A stretch of DNA of 64,000 bases from Paraflavitalea sp. CAU 1676 (GTDB lineage: Bacteria; Bacteroidota; Bacteroidia; Chitinophagales; Chitinophagaceae). The notes beneath the pieces were generated by a model, which saw nothing but the letters and a program-made list of their open reading frames with translations, searched no databases and was not told where the DNA came from. Made by a program: the position numbers and the translations under genes. Shown piece after piece: positions 9,007 through 17,404 of the stretch; position 1 is the first letter of the stretch, and every line of letters begins with the position of its first letter. The stretch lies in contig NZ_JARHUJ010000003.1 in the NCBI RefSeq assembly GCF_029223285.1, forward strand, positions 248,001 to 312,000, in the 5' to 3' direction.

Positions 9007-10350
9007 ATGAATAAAACAATACCGTCCTTACTGGCAGCCTTGCTGCTGTTGGGACACACATTACCCGCACAGCTCACCATCGGCAGCGGTACCAGTATCA
9101 AAAGCGATAACAACAGCTACCTGGTGTTAAACGACCTGGGCATCGCGCACAATGCCACCGCTATAGAACCCACTATTAAATTCACCGGCAGCGCCACATC
9201 AACCATCACAGGAACTGGCAATGCCACCTTAACCCGGCTCGAACTGGCTATGCAGAATAATGCAACAGTGCAGTTGCAATATAGCATTCAGGTAAGTCAG
9301 TCTATTCGTTTCGATGGCGGCATGCTCGACCTCAACAACCGCAATATTCAACTGCTAAGCGGTGCACAATTACTGAATGAGTCCTCCACCAGCCATGTCA
9401 GTGGCGCCAATGGCGGATTGCTGATGATCACAGTCGCACTCAACACGCCCAGCGCCGTTAATCCGGGTAATCTGGGATTGGAGATCACCAGCGCCGCTAA
9501 CCTCGGCAACGTACAGATCGCACGTGGACATAAATCATTCCCCATCAACGGCAGCAACAGCATCACCCGGTATTATACCATTACCCCCACCTTCAACCAG
9601 CAACTGAATGCCACGGTAAGGTTCTATTACTTCGATGCCGAACTGAATGGCCGTCCCGAAGAAATGCTGGGCCTTTGGTCCTCGGGCAATGGCGGCAACA
9701 GCTTTCAATCCGTGCAATACACGGGCCGCAGCGCAGGCTTAAACTATGTGGAGAAGACAGGCATCGACCAGCTGAGCACCTTTACACTCTTCGATGCAGC
9801 CAGTATATTGCCGGTGAGCGACCTGCAGTTTACCGCCCAACGCACCAACAGCAGCCAGGTAAGGCTCGACTGGAAAACGGCCACCGAGCACGACAACAAA
9901 GGATTTCATATTGAACGAAAACTTGAGCAGGAAAGTAATTTCACTACACTTGGCTTTGTGCCATCGCTTGCAACGGGCGGCAACAGCAGCCAGCCCCTGG
10001 CCTATACCCGTACCGACAACAACAACTTTACCGGCAGATCGTATTACCGCCTGAAACAGGAAGACATCAACGGACAAGCCGTATGGTCGGTCGTTCGCAT
10101 CGTGACAGGCATCAACAACAAGACTGTTGTGCTGAAAGCCTGGCCCATACCCGCGATCGGTAATTTTTATGTAAACGTGGAAGGCATTGAAAAGGATGTG
10201 CTGATGGTGTATGATATGACCGGCAAATTAAAACTACAGCTGCCCATATCCGGTAACACGCAGCACCAGGTTACTCAACTGACCGCAGGCACTTACCTGC
10301 TAAAGCTCGCCGGCCAAAAAGACATTCAACAGAAAATAATAGTACAGTAG
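9007..10350 (+). CDS. T9SS type A sorting domain-containing secreted protein
   Basis: A 447-residue protein with a signal peptide (about 1-21). Residues about 25-260 form a beta-rich, Asn/Thr-rich adhesin-like region. Residues about 275-370 hold a fibronectin-III-like module with V-R-L-D-W-K-T-A-T-E-H-D-N-K-G-F and S-Y-Y-R-L-K-Q, commonly found just before T9SS signals. The last 75 residues are a type A C-terminal sorting domain (W-P-I-P, V-Y-D-M-T-G-K, L-x-A-G-T-Y-L-L-K-L). Cargo of this kind is exported by the Por/T9SS machinery and anchored to or released from the cell surface. It follows the fibre paralogues by 26 bases and is closed by a strong terminator, so it ends that unit. Ligand unknown. 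Confidence 0.8.
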   Translation: MNKTIPSLLAALLLLGHTLPAQLTIGSGTSIKSDNNSYLVLNDLGIAHNATAIEPTIKFTGSATSTITGTGNATLTRLELAMQNNATVQLQYSIQVSQSIRFDGGMLDLNNRNIQLLSGAQLLNESSTSHVSGANGGLLMITVALNTPSAVNPGNLGLEITSAANLGNVQIARGHKSFPINGSNSITRYYTITPTFNQQLNATVRFYYFDAELNGRPEEMLGLWSSGNGGNSFQSVQYTGRSAGLNYVEKTGIDQLSTFTLFDAASILPVSDLQFTAQRTNSSQVRLDWKTATEHDNKGFHIERKLEQESNFTTLGFVPSLATGGNSSQPLAYTRTDNNNFTGRSYYRLKQEDINGQAVWSVVRIVTGINNKTVVLKAWPIPAIGNFYVNVEGIEKDVLMVYDMTGKLKLQLPISGNTQHQVTQLTAGTYLLKLAGQKDIQQKIIVQ

Positions 10351-10415
10351 AAGAACCAACAGGTCGCAATCAGGAAAGCGCTTTAAACGTGGTGTAATTT
10401 GGAGTGGCTACTTAC

Positions 10416-10444
10416 AGGCCCTTACCGCTGGTAGGGGCCTTTTT
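10416..10444 (+). terminator. Rho-independent terminator of the fibre/T9SS unit
   Basis: AGGCCCTTACC and GGTAGGGGCCT pair as an 11-bp stem (one G-U pair) around a 3-base loop, followed by TTTTT. It lies 65 bases after the stop of the T9SS protein. Confidence 0.8.
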
Positions 10445-10516
10445 GGTTGAACGACCATTTGCCCTGCATCTTCCGGCAACTCTTTTTCATGGGCTGAAGA
10501 AAGCACACCGGCTGCG

Positions 10517-11230
10517 TTATAAGTAGAGATAATAGCTCTTCAGCAGCTCGACAAAATCATCCGTATAGCCTCCTTCTTCCTTTTGGATCGTCAACTCATA
10601 TTCCGGTGCAAAGTTCTCTTTGTGCCGGCTGTAATGAAGAACAGAGCGGAAATAAGGGTGGCGCGGACTTTGTTTTACCAGCAGATTCTCTACCAGGTGA
10701 AAGCCCTGAGCCGTGGCAAGTTCGTGAAAGTAGGTCCAGCGATGATAAGGCAGCAGCACGCCAAAGCTGCCCTGTGCATCGAGGTTGTCGTCGATGGCCT
10801 GTACCAGTTCATCCAGCTTCAGCAACTTGCTGTGCTTGGCCACCTGCTCGGCATCTGCATCCGAAGGCAGGTCGTTCTCGAAAAATGGCGGATTGCTGAT
10901 GATGAAATTGTATTTACGCGGAAAGGAGTAAGTACGGGCGTCGCCGGGAAATACCCGCAGCCTTTCTTTCCAGTCGTTTTGATGGATATTTTCCTTGAGT
11001 TGTTTAAACGCGGCGAGGTCGATCTCGATGCCATGGATCTCAGCTTCCGTTTGCTGGGCCAGCATCATCATGAGCAAACCGGTACCGCTGCCGATATCGA
11101 GAATATTGTAGTAGTCGGGCACTTTAGCAGCAAACCAGGCGCCCAGGATGCACGCATCCGTACAAACTTTCATCGCGCACTGATCCTGGTGTATCGTAAA
11201 CTGTTTAAACTGAAAGTAACTATTGGCCAT
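10517..11230 (-). CDS. trmN6: tRNA1(Val) (adenine-37-N6)-methyltransferase
   Basis: A 237-residue class I SAM-dependent methyltransferase. The start is placed at the ATG at 11230, giving the typical N-terminus M-A-N-S-Y-F-Q-F-K-Q-F; the longer frame adds 10 unlikely residues. SAM motif I is D-I-G-S-G-T-G at residues 45-51, and the adenine-N6 catalytic motif N-P-P-F-F is at 113-117, as in E. coli YfiC/TrmN6, which methylates A37 of tRNA1-Val. It is transcribed separately from tsaD: 185 bases separate the two genes and a promoter is visible in this gap. The window also carries two tRNA-Val genes at 62 kb, though with TAC anticodon. Confidence 0.9.
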   Translation of the reverse strand: MANSYFQFKQFTIHQDQCAMKVCTDACILGAWFAAKVPDYYNILDIGSGTGLLMMMLAQQTEAEIHGIEIDLAAFKQLKENIHQNDWKERLRVFPGDARTYSFPRKYNFIISNPPFFENDLPSDADAEQVAKHSKLLKLDELVQAIDDNLDAQGSFGVLLPYHRWTYFHELATAQGFHLVENLLVKQSPRHPYFRSVLHYSRHKENFAPEYELTIQKEEGGYTDDFVELLKSYYLYL

Positions 11231-11331
11231 AGGCAGCTTGTATTTGTGGCATCGGATCAACCGGGAGCCGGATAAGTCCAGGTAAAGATTCCATAGGATG
11301 AATCAGGTGGGACGCTAATGGTTCATCAGCC

Positions 11332-11361
11332 TAAAGATAATGGCCTCCTAAATATTCCAAA
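11332..11361 (-). promoter_or_regulatory. Candidate promoter of trmN6
   Basis: On the minus strand TTTG (11361-11358), 18 bases, then TATCTTTA (11339-11332), one base off TAnnTTTG. Transcription would begin near 11325, giving a leader of about 95 bases. Confidence 0.5.
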
Positions 11362-11415
11362 AAGTAATTATACGGAAACTGCGCAATTTTAATCTGGACC
11401 GCTCCCAAACAGCCA

Positions 11416-12441
11416 TTACCATTCGGCCCTGGCCGTTACGTCGATGCCCAGTGTACTGAAATCGCCTGCCTGGTATTTGTAATAGGCCGTCATCGCTATC
11501 ATCGCGGCATTATCGGTGCAGTATTGAAAAGCGGGGATATAGGTATTCCACTTAAACTGCTTGCCCCACTCGGTAAGGGTGCTACGCAGACCGCTGTTGG
11601 CCGATACGCCACCGGCAATGCAGATGTCGGTAACACCGGTTTGAATGGCCGCTTTCTTCACCTTATTCATCAGGATGGTGATGATGCGGTACTGTATGGA
11701 GGCGCAGATATCGGACAGGTTCTTCTCCACAAACTGTGGGTCGGCCGCAGTATTTTCCTGCAGAAAATAAAGGATAGCCGTTTTCAGTCCGCTAAAACTG
11801 AAGTTCAGTTCCGGAATCCTGGGCTCGGGGAAAGAGAACCGCTTTGGATTTCCTTCGCGGGCATATTTATCGATGAGCGGACCGCCAGGGTAGGGCAGAC
11901 CAAGGATCTTGGCCGATTTGTCGAAAGCTTCGCCGGCTGCATCGTCCATCGTTTCGCCGATCACCTTCATTTTCAAAGGGGATTCGCACAGCACGATCTG
12001 CGTATGTCCGCCACTCACCGTAAGACACAGGAACGGGAAAGAAGGCTTGGGGTCGGGTTGGCCATTGGTAGCGGTAGGAATGAGGTTGGCCAATACGTGC
12101 GCCTGCATATGGTGCACCGCGATCAGGGGAATATCGAGGGCCAGCGACAGCGATTTGGCAAACTGGGCGCCTACCAGTAGCGCACCGATCAGCCCGGGCG
12201 CCTGGGTAAAAGCGATGGCGCTGAGGTCCTGCATGGTGATGCCGGCATCTTTCACCGCCTTATCCACTACGGGTACGATATTCTGCATATGCGCCCTGGA
12301 TGCGAGTTCCGGCACTACGCCGCCGTATTGTTCATGTACTTTCTGACTGGCGATCACATTCGACAGGATGACCCCGTCGCGGCATATAGAGGCCGACGTT
12401 TCGTCGCACGACGATTCTATAGCGAGTATTACGGTAGACAA
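11416..12441 (-). CDS. tsaD: tRNA N6-adenosine threonylcarbamoyltransferase
   Basis: A 341-residue protein of normal length for TsaD (Gcp/Kae1/Qri7). The N-terminus I-L-A-I-E-S-S-C-D-E-T-S is the ASKHA nucleotide-fold signature. The metal-binding motif H-H-M-Q-A-H lies at 110-115 (His111, His115), and S-G-G-H-T and the late G-G-V-S-A-N-S-G-L and D-N-A-A-M-I blocks are present. With TsaB and TsaE it transfers the threonylcarbamoyl group from TC-AMP to A37 of ANN-decoding tRNAs (t6A); it is normally essential. It lies 52 bases downstream of an ABC permease on the same strand but has its own -7 element in the gap. Confidence 0.96.
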   Translation of the reverse strand: MSTVILAIESSCDETSASICRDGVILSNVIASQKVHEQYGGVVPELASRAHMQNIVPVVDKAVKDAGITMQDLSAIAFTQAPGLIGALLVGAQFAKSLSLALDIPLIAVHHMQAHVLANLIPTATNGQPDPKPSFPFLCLTVSGGHTQIVLCESPLKMKVIGETMDDAAGEAFDKSAKILGLPYPGGPLIDKYAREGNPKRFSFPEPRIPELNFSFSGLKTAILYFLQENTAADPQFVEKNLSDICASIQYRIITILMNKVKKAAIQTGVTDICIAGGVSANSGLRSTLTEWGKQFKWNTYIPAFQYCTDNAAMIAMTAYYKYQAGDFSTLGIDVTARAEW

Positions 12442-12473
12442 TTGTTCTCGTTGATAGGTATTAAAAAAGCACG

Positions 12474-12481
12474 CAAAGATA
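12474..12481 (-). promoter_or_regulatory. -7 element of tsaD promoter
   Basis: TATCTTTG on the minus strand, an exact TAnnTTTG, 32 bases upstream of the tsaD ATG. A clear -33 TTTG at normal spacing is not seen; the upstream half would lie in the end of the permease gene. Confidence 0.5.
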
Positions 12482-12493
12482 AGCCAAGTGCAG

Positions 12494-13744
12494 TTATTTG
12501 CTGCGGATGGCCTCCACAGGATTCATGCGGGCTGCAATGGAGGCGGGGATGATGCCAGCCAGTACACCCACCAAAATACAGATACCGATGGCCAGCGCCA
12601 GGATGCTGGGGGCGATGAATACCGGGAAACCGGCAGCTGTAGAGATCACCGTAAGCAAGAACACCCCCAAAACGCCGAGCAAGCCGCCCATGATACACAG
12701 GAAGGCCGATTCGAGCAGGAATTCGGTGAGGATGGTAGAACTCTTGGCGCCGATGGCTTTCTTCAGCCCGATCTGCGAGGTGCGCTCACGCACGGTTACG
12801 AACATGATGTTGGCTACACCAAACATGCCCACCACGAGTGAAAGCGCGGCAATAGCCCAGCCCCCTTTATTGATATTGGTGAAGATACCGCTGAAGAAGC
12901 TGCTGAAGGCATCGATATCGTTTAGGGAAAAGTCATTTTCCTGCGTAGGTTTCAGTTTGCGGATGGAGCGCATGGCGCCGGCCAGTTCATCCTTCAGCTG
13001 TTCCATGGGCACGGTTTCCTTACCCTGTACCATGATGATGGGATTGCTGCTCTTCTCCCGCACCATTTGTTTCATAAAACCAACCGGCATCAGGATACTG
13101 TTGTCGTACTCCCATCCACCGATAATGCTTTTACCCTGCTTTTTGATGAGTCCGACGATCAAACCGCGTTTACCGGCTTTCATCTTCACAAGCTGGCCCA
13201 CTGCTTTGTCGGGGTTGCCAAACAGGTTAACCGCCACTTCGTGACCGATCACAAACACGTTGGTGCCATAATCGAAATCAGATTGCTGAAGGTAGCGACC
13301 CATTTGGATTTCGATCGGCTGAATATTGATGAATTCATCGGTAATGCCATAGTAATTAATGCCGGAAACGCTGTTATCACCCACTTCAAGCGTACTGGTG
13401 GTACTGATATTGAAGGCCACATTGGCCGCACCGGGCACCCTTTGCTTCAGGGCAGTCATTTCATCGAGGGAGGGATCGGGACGTTTTACATATTTCCACC
13501 ACGGATAATCATTACCGCCATCGGCATATTCCCATTTGTCGATATAGACGGTATTGGAACCAAGCGCCTTTATATCGTTCTGCACGGCATATTCCAGACT
13601 GTTCACCGCTGCCAGTACACTGATGATACAGAAAATACCGAAAGCCACCCCGCTCAGCGAAAGGAGCGTGCGGATCTTGTGGGATTTGAACTCCTGCCAC
13701 ATAAGGTTAAGGCTGCTGCCCAGTATTTCGAGTACACGACGCAT
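12494..13744 (-). CDS. MacB/FtsX-type ABC transporter permease
   Basis: A 416-residue integral membrane protein with the MacB permease plan. One membrane span follows K-I-R-T-L-L-S-L-S-G (about 25-55), then a large periplasmic MacB_PCD domain (about 56-280), then three C-terminal spans forming the FtsX domain (about 290-405, with R-E-R-T-S-Q-I-G-L-K-K-A-I-G-A-K). It ends with the usual P-V-E-A-I-R. Such permeases pair with a LolD/MacB-like ATPase to move lipoproteins or peptides or to transmit force. No ATPase gene is adjacent here, so its partner must be encoded elsewhere. Substrate unknown. Confidence 0.88.
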   Translation of the reverse strand: MRRVLEILGSSLNLMWQEFKSHKIRTLLSLSGVAFGIFCIISVLAAVNSLEYAVQNDIKALGSNTVYIDKWEYADGGNDYPWWKYVKRPDPSLDEMTALKQRVPGAANVAFNISTTSTLEVGDNSVSGINYYGITDEFINIQPIEIQMGRYLQQSDFDYGTNVFVIGHEVAVNLFGNPDKAVGQLVKMKAGKRGLIVGLIKKQGKSIIGGWEYDNSILMPVGFMKQMVREKSSNPIIMVQGKETVPMEQLKDELAGAMRSIRKLKPTQENDFSLNDIDAFSSFFSGIFTNINKGGWAIAALSLVVGMFGVANIMFVTVRERTSQIGLKKAIGAKSSTILTEFLLESAFLCIMGGLLGVLGVFLLTVISTAAGFPVFIAPSILALAIGICILVGVLAGIIPASIAARMNPVEAIRSK

Positions 13745-13748
13745 GTAT

Positions 13749-13756
13749 CAAATTTA
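13749..13756 (-). promoter_or_regulatory. Possible -7 element next to permease start
   Basis: TAAATTTG on the minus strand matches TAnnTTTG, with TTTT 17 bases further upstream. It ends only 4 bases before the ATG, so if used, the transcript would be leaderless or nearly so. It may be a chance match. Confidence 0.3.
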
Positions 13757-13891
13757 AGATAATCCGGTCAACGAAAAGGGTTAATTATTTTATTGGTAGT
13801 AATCGGGGGAAAATTGTTACGCAAGTCCGAAATTCGCGATCTGACATCCATGATCAGCAATCCATCATTCAACATCCTTAATCGACAAGCA

Positions 13892-14761
13892 ATGTTTACG
13901 ATAGAAAGTCCGGCAATCAAGGCCGTGATCAATCCGAAAGGCGCCGAACTTACCAGTCTCGTTCACAAGGAATATGCACAGGAATATATGTGGAGCGGCG
14001 ATCCCGCCTTCTGGGGCAAATACTCGCCGGTCCTGTTTCCCATCGTTGGTACCCTGAAGAACAACCAGTTTTTTTATAAAGATCAGCCTTATACATTACC
14101 CCGACATGGCTTTGCCCGCGACCAGCAGTTTGCGGTAGAAACCCAGGCCCCCGATGCGATCACCTTCCTCATCAAAAGCAATGAGGAGTCACTGAAAGTA
14201 TTCCCTTTTCATTTCGAGTTCCGCATACGGTACACCGCCCTGGGCAATTCGCTGGCCGTAACCTACGAGGTAACCAATACGGGCAAGGAGGAGATGTATT
14301 TTTCGGTGGGCGGCCATCCGGCCTTCCGGGTACCCCTGACGGGCGATACCAGTTACGACGATTATGTCCTCTCCTTCGAGCGGGAAGAAACGGCGCCGCG
14401 CTGGCCTATATCCCCCGATGGACTGATCGATGAGCCGGCACAGACCTTGCTGCAGGGTACGCGCCAGTTGCCGCTCACCAAGGCCTTGTTCCAGAAAGAT
14501 GCATTGGTGTTAAAGGCACTTAAGTCTTCCCGCATCTCCCTGCGCTCCGAAAAGACCAATCATGGCATCGATATGGACTTCCCCGGCTTCCCGTTCTTCG
14601 GCATCTGGGCCGCTAAAAATGCCGACTTCGTATGCCTGGAACCCTGGTGCGGTATTGCCGATGGAGTAGGAGCCAGCCAGCAGATCACCGAAAAAGAGGG
14701 TATCAACAAATTAAAACCCAAAGAAGTCTTCACCCGCACCTGGACGGTGAGTGTGTTCTAG
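13892..14761 (+). CDS. Aldose 1-epimerase family protein
   Basis: A 289-residue protein; the ATG at 13892 is preferred because M-F-T-I-E-S-P begins the conserved fold, while the frame from 13793 adds an unlikely 33 residues. Blocks G-A-E-L-T-S-L, W-x-G-D-P-x-F-W-G, P-I-V-G-T-L, L-P-R-H-G-F-A-R and G-G-H-P-A-F match the galactose-mutarotase-like group annotated as aldose 1-epimerase/LacX. The His residues in R-H-G-F and G-G-H-P-A-F are the likely active-site positions. It probably interconverts sugar anomers or acts on sugar phosphates (YeaD-like). Its stop overlaps the stop of the convergent gene in a shared CTAG. Confidence 0.82.
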   Translation: MFTIESPAIKAVINPKGAELTSLVHKEYAQEYMWSGDPAFWGKYSPVLFPIVGTLKNNQFFYKDQPYTLPRHGFARDQQFAVETQAPDAITFLIKSNEESLKVFPFHFEFRIRYTALGNSLAVTYEVTNTGKEEMYFSVGGHPAFRVPLTGDTSYDDYVLSFEREETAPRWPISPDGLIDEPAQTLLQGTRQLPLTKALFQKDALVLKALKSSRISLRSEKTNHGIDMDFPGFPFFGIWAAKNADFVCLEPWCGIADGVGASQQITEKEGINKLKPKEVFTRTWTVSVF

Positions 14762-16659
14762 GGCGTACAGTGCTCGCAATGCAATTCCCAAAGGCTTTTG
14801 TTACCCAGGAGCTGGAAGCTCGCACCTCCGTAATTGATAGAGTTAAAGAATCGGCAAAAGCGGGCTTTATTAAGACTGATGGCATTCTCGATCTCGGATT
14901 TATACGTCACTTTATAATCGTCAACTGCCTTATAAAATTGCAGATTGAGGTAGTAGAACAAGAGGTCTTCATTGACGTCGATGCTCACAACCCGCTTTGC
15001 CACCAGTTTTTCGGCCTCGTTGCGATGCGCATTATGACTCAGGTATTTGGCCAATGAAAACACTTCCTCGTCCGATAAAGGCAATTGTTCATAACTGCTG
15101 ATGATGTATTGAAGCGACCGATCGCGCTTGGCATAGTCGCGGCGGTAGCGGCTATGTTCGCAGGTGATGATATGGTAGTTGATCAGCATTCTTTGAACAA
15201 GTGCGTTAGCGATATTGAACTGCTTCAATGCGTTAATGTCCTGCAGAAATTGGGCAGGCTTCAGGAAGGCCGTATCATATTGCCAGAATTTGAAGTTAAG
15301 GGCACAGATATTGTACCGGATACGTCCATTGGAAGAATCCAGTTTGAACAGTAATTGAAAATTCTCCAGCGCCTCCCATTCATCAATGAGTCCGAGCGTA
15401 TACCGGTAAGTCTCCCTGTTTGACAGCAGGATGCTGAACTCTTTTTCCTGCGGGATCTCCAGTTTATCGGCAAAGCTCGATGGCAGGCGACTATCCGCGA
15501 TGCGGCTGTATACTTCCTCCTGGATCAAGGAGGCTTTGTATACCTGGTTCTGCGCCAGCGCAGTTTTAAACTGGCTGGCGAGGTTTTCACCAGCAACAGT
15601 CTCCATGCCGTTCTTTTTGTCGAGGTAGATGGTCACTACGGCTTTGCGATGTTTGGCCAGTACTGGTTCAAGCTGGGCTGCCACCGTTTTGTCGGTCAGT
15701 TTAGCCTTCACACCCTCCCGCGTAAGACTGGCATAGCTGGCAAAAGTCGTTTGCTGAACATCCCGGTTGAATTCCACCCAATTCTCCGCCACGATCATGT
15801 CTTTTTTGATACCAGCTGTTTGATATTGTTGCAGCGCCTGGATCATAGACCTGGCCCTTGCCTGCTGTAGCTGATGATTGGCTTGCTCGGACCCCTCTAC
15901 AGACGAATAGGCCCGGATATCGATCTTTTTTATGCGGAAGTCGGTGAGGTGAAGCGAGTCGTATAAAGGCTTCAGGTCGGCCTTGTTGAAAGGTGCCTTA
16001 CTTTTTGCAAAAGGGACCGTAACCTGTATTTTCCTGGTGTACAGTATCTTTTCCTTTACCGTAGTGTCGAGCAGTTTGTCGGTATTGATCACCGTATCGG
16101 TATGCAGTCCCAAAGGCAACAAATCCCATAGGGCTCTTTCTATATCTACCAGGAAAGTGTAATAGCAAATAACGCCATCCTTCAGAATAACAAGGTTCCC
16201 TTCCAGATCGCGCAGTCTGCCCCTTAGTTCGGGCGGCACCGTACCGATCTTGATCTCTATTTGATCGAGCCCATTATCGACGATTCCCTTGCGCAGGCTG
16301 TTGAGGAAAACCGGCTGCATGAACCGGCCCTTTGGCAAAGTATGGGAAGCATAATTGGTGCTGTTACAGGCATAACGATCTTTGAGAACCAGGTCGACCG
16401 TGATACCATCCTGCGGATTTTTGAAGATCTTATCGAACCATGCCCGGTTATTCATAGAGAAATTAACGTCTCCCTGGGCATTTATATGAACGCCATAGAG
16501 CACGTCCCGCGGCTTCGTTTCGATCAATTGCTTGGTTTCACGGCAAAATGACTCGTTGCGGCCATCAACCAGCTTTACGGTTTGAGCCGCCACGGGAAGA
16601 CCGCTGACTGCCAGCAGCATCATTAAAGCACCTTGCCTCAGGAGAACGGGGATTTTCAT
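14758..16659 (-). CDS. Secreted protein with partial OmpA-like region, function unknown
   Basis: The chosen start at 16659 gives 633 residues beginning M-K-I-P with a signal peptide ending near V-A-A-Q. Residues about 50-130 contain L-Y-G-V-H-I-N and a Phe/Asp-rich block. Around residues 230-290 the stretch I-R-A-Y-S-S-V-E-G-S-E-Q-A-N-x-x-L-x-x-A-R-A-x-S resembles an OmpA/MotB peptidoglycan-binding core, in which the A-Y-S-S-x-E-G-x-x-x-x-N-x-x-L-x-x-x-R-A pattern is typical. The C-terminal half is alpha-helical, like tetratricopeptide-type arrays, without clear repeats. It is likely periplasmic or outer-membrane associated. No operon partners: the 5' side is a long non-coding gap and the 3' end overlaps the aldose epimerase by 4 bases. 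I do not recognise a named family. Confidence 0.6.
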   Translation of the reverse strand: MKIPVLLRQGALMMLLAVSGLPVAAQTVKLVDGRNESFCRETKQLIETKPRDVLYGVHINAQGDVNFSMNNRAWFDKIFKNPQDGITVDLVLKDRYACNSTNYASHTLPKGRFMQPVFLNSLRKGIVDNGLDQIEIKIGTVPPELRGRLRDLEGNLVILKDGVICYYTFLVDIERALWDLLPLGLHTDTVINTDKLLDTTVKEKILYTRKIQVTVPFAKSKAPFNKADLKPLYDSLHLTDFRIKKIDIRAYSSVEGSEQANHQLQQARARSMIQALQQYQTAGIKKDMIVAENWVEFNRDVQQTTFASYASLTREGVKAKLTDKTVAAQLEPVLAKHRKAVVTIYLDKKNGMETVAGENLASQFKTALAQNQVYKASLIQEEVYSRIADSRLPSSFADKLEIPQEKEFSILLSNRETYRYTLGLIDEWEALENFQLLFKLDSSNGRIRYNICALNFKFWQYDTAFLKPAQFLQDINALKQFNIANALVQRMLINYHIITCEHSRYRRDYAKRDRSLQYIISSYEQLPLSDEEVFSLAKYLSHNAHRNEAEKLVAKRVVSIDVNEDLLFYYLNLQFYKAVDDYKVTYKSEIENAISLNKARFCRFFNSINYGGASFQLLGNKSLWELHCEHCTP

Positions 16660-16679
16660 ACGGTATAAAGTTGAGGGGT

Positions 16680-17110
16680 ATTCGATAACAATATAGGGCA
16701 AAACGGTAAAACCCGTGAACCGAATTCCATGCCTCGCTGAGCGGATGAAAGTCCTCCCTTTTATGTCACCTCACTCCCTCTTGGCAAAATTCCAGTACGT
16801 ATGCAGTAGGGTCCGGGCAAGCGGTGCCGGTAACGCAGGCTAATGTCGGAAGACGGAGTGGCAACCGCCCCGTCCAAACGGCCTGCCGGCTGCCGATAGT
16901 GGGCGTGGGATTCATGTGCAACTGTAGCGTTCTCCTCTCATAATGGCACTGAATGCCTCTACAACCCGCACTGACATGCACTAAACAGTGCCATTACCGC
17001 TATATCCGGGTGCTGTTCAGGTAGAGGTAACCTAGCTATAATCAAGCAGTTACAGGCCATTCAGCGAGAATGGTATGTAAATCCCAGTGCCGTTACCTGT
17101 GGATGAGCAC
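16680..17110 (+). mobile_element. Possible group II intron domain I remnant (non-coding, structured)
   Basis: This 0.4-kb part of the 745-base gap between two genes has no credible protein. The plus strand carries GGATGAAAGTCC (16743-16754) and TGTCACCT (16764-16771), both reminiscent of domain I of bacterial group II introns. An 11-bp perfect inverted repeat, TAATGGCACTG (16941-16951) with CAGTGCCATTA (16986-16996), and a further CAGTGCCGTTA copy near 17084 show secondary structure. No reverse transcriptase and no domain V hairpin are seen, so if it is an intron it is a truncated relic. This identification is from recall of intron sequence style and is tentative; a regulatory RNA is the alternative. 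Between 17111 and 17297 I see nothing assignable. Confidence 0.33.
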
Positions 17111-17297
17111 ATTGCTAACATTTAATAATCAATCACTTAAGCGTAAAATTAGCATTTATCAAGTCGGCCCGGACAGGCCACTTTCCCAAAATGGGCAATC
17201 AACACACCGCCACCCGCAACGATGTACATCCTGCATTTCCCTTTCCGCCTAAGCGCTTTTATCCCTTTTCGCTGCGCCAAATCTGCGGCCGATTCGG

Positions 17298-17305
17298 TAG
17301 CTTTG
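17298..17305 (+). promoter_or_regulatory. -7 element of prfC promoter
   Basis: TAGCTTTG, an exact TAnnTTTG, 99 bases upstream of the prfC ATG. No good -33 element at 17-23 bases spacing; the nearest TTTC is 27 bases upstream. Confidence 0.42.
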
Positions 17306-17404
17306 CACCTGTTTTGAAAAGGGCTGCAGGGCCATCGATCAACAGAAAACCCTGCGGCAACTTATTGACTATTAAGGAACAATCAGACTAACCTTTTTTA
17401 CTGA

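Noticed and set aside
16766-16981. 71-residue minus-strand frame in the 16.7-17.4 kb gap
   Set aside because: It coincides with structured non-coding sequence, has odd composition and no recognised domain; more likely an artefact of a possible intron remnant.
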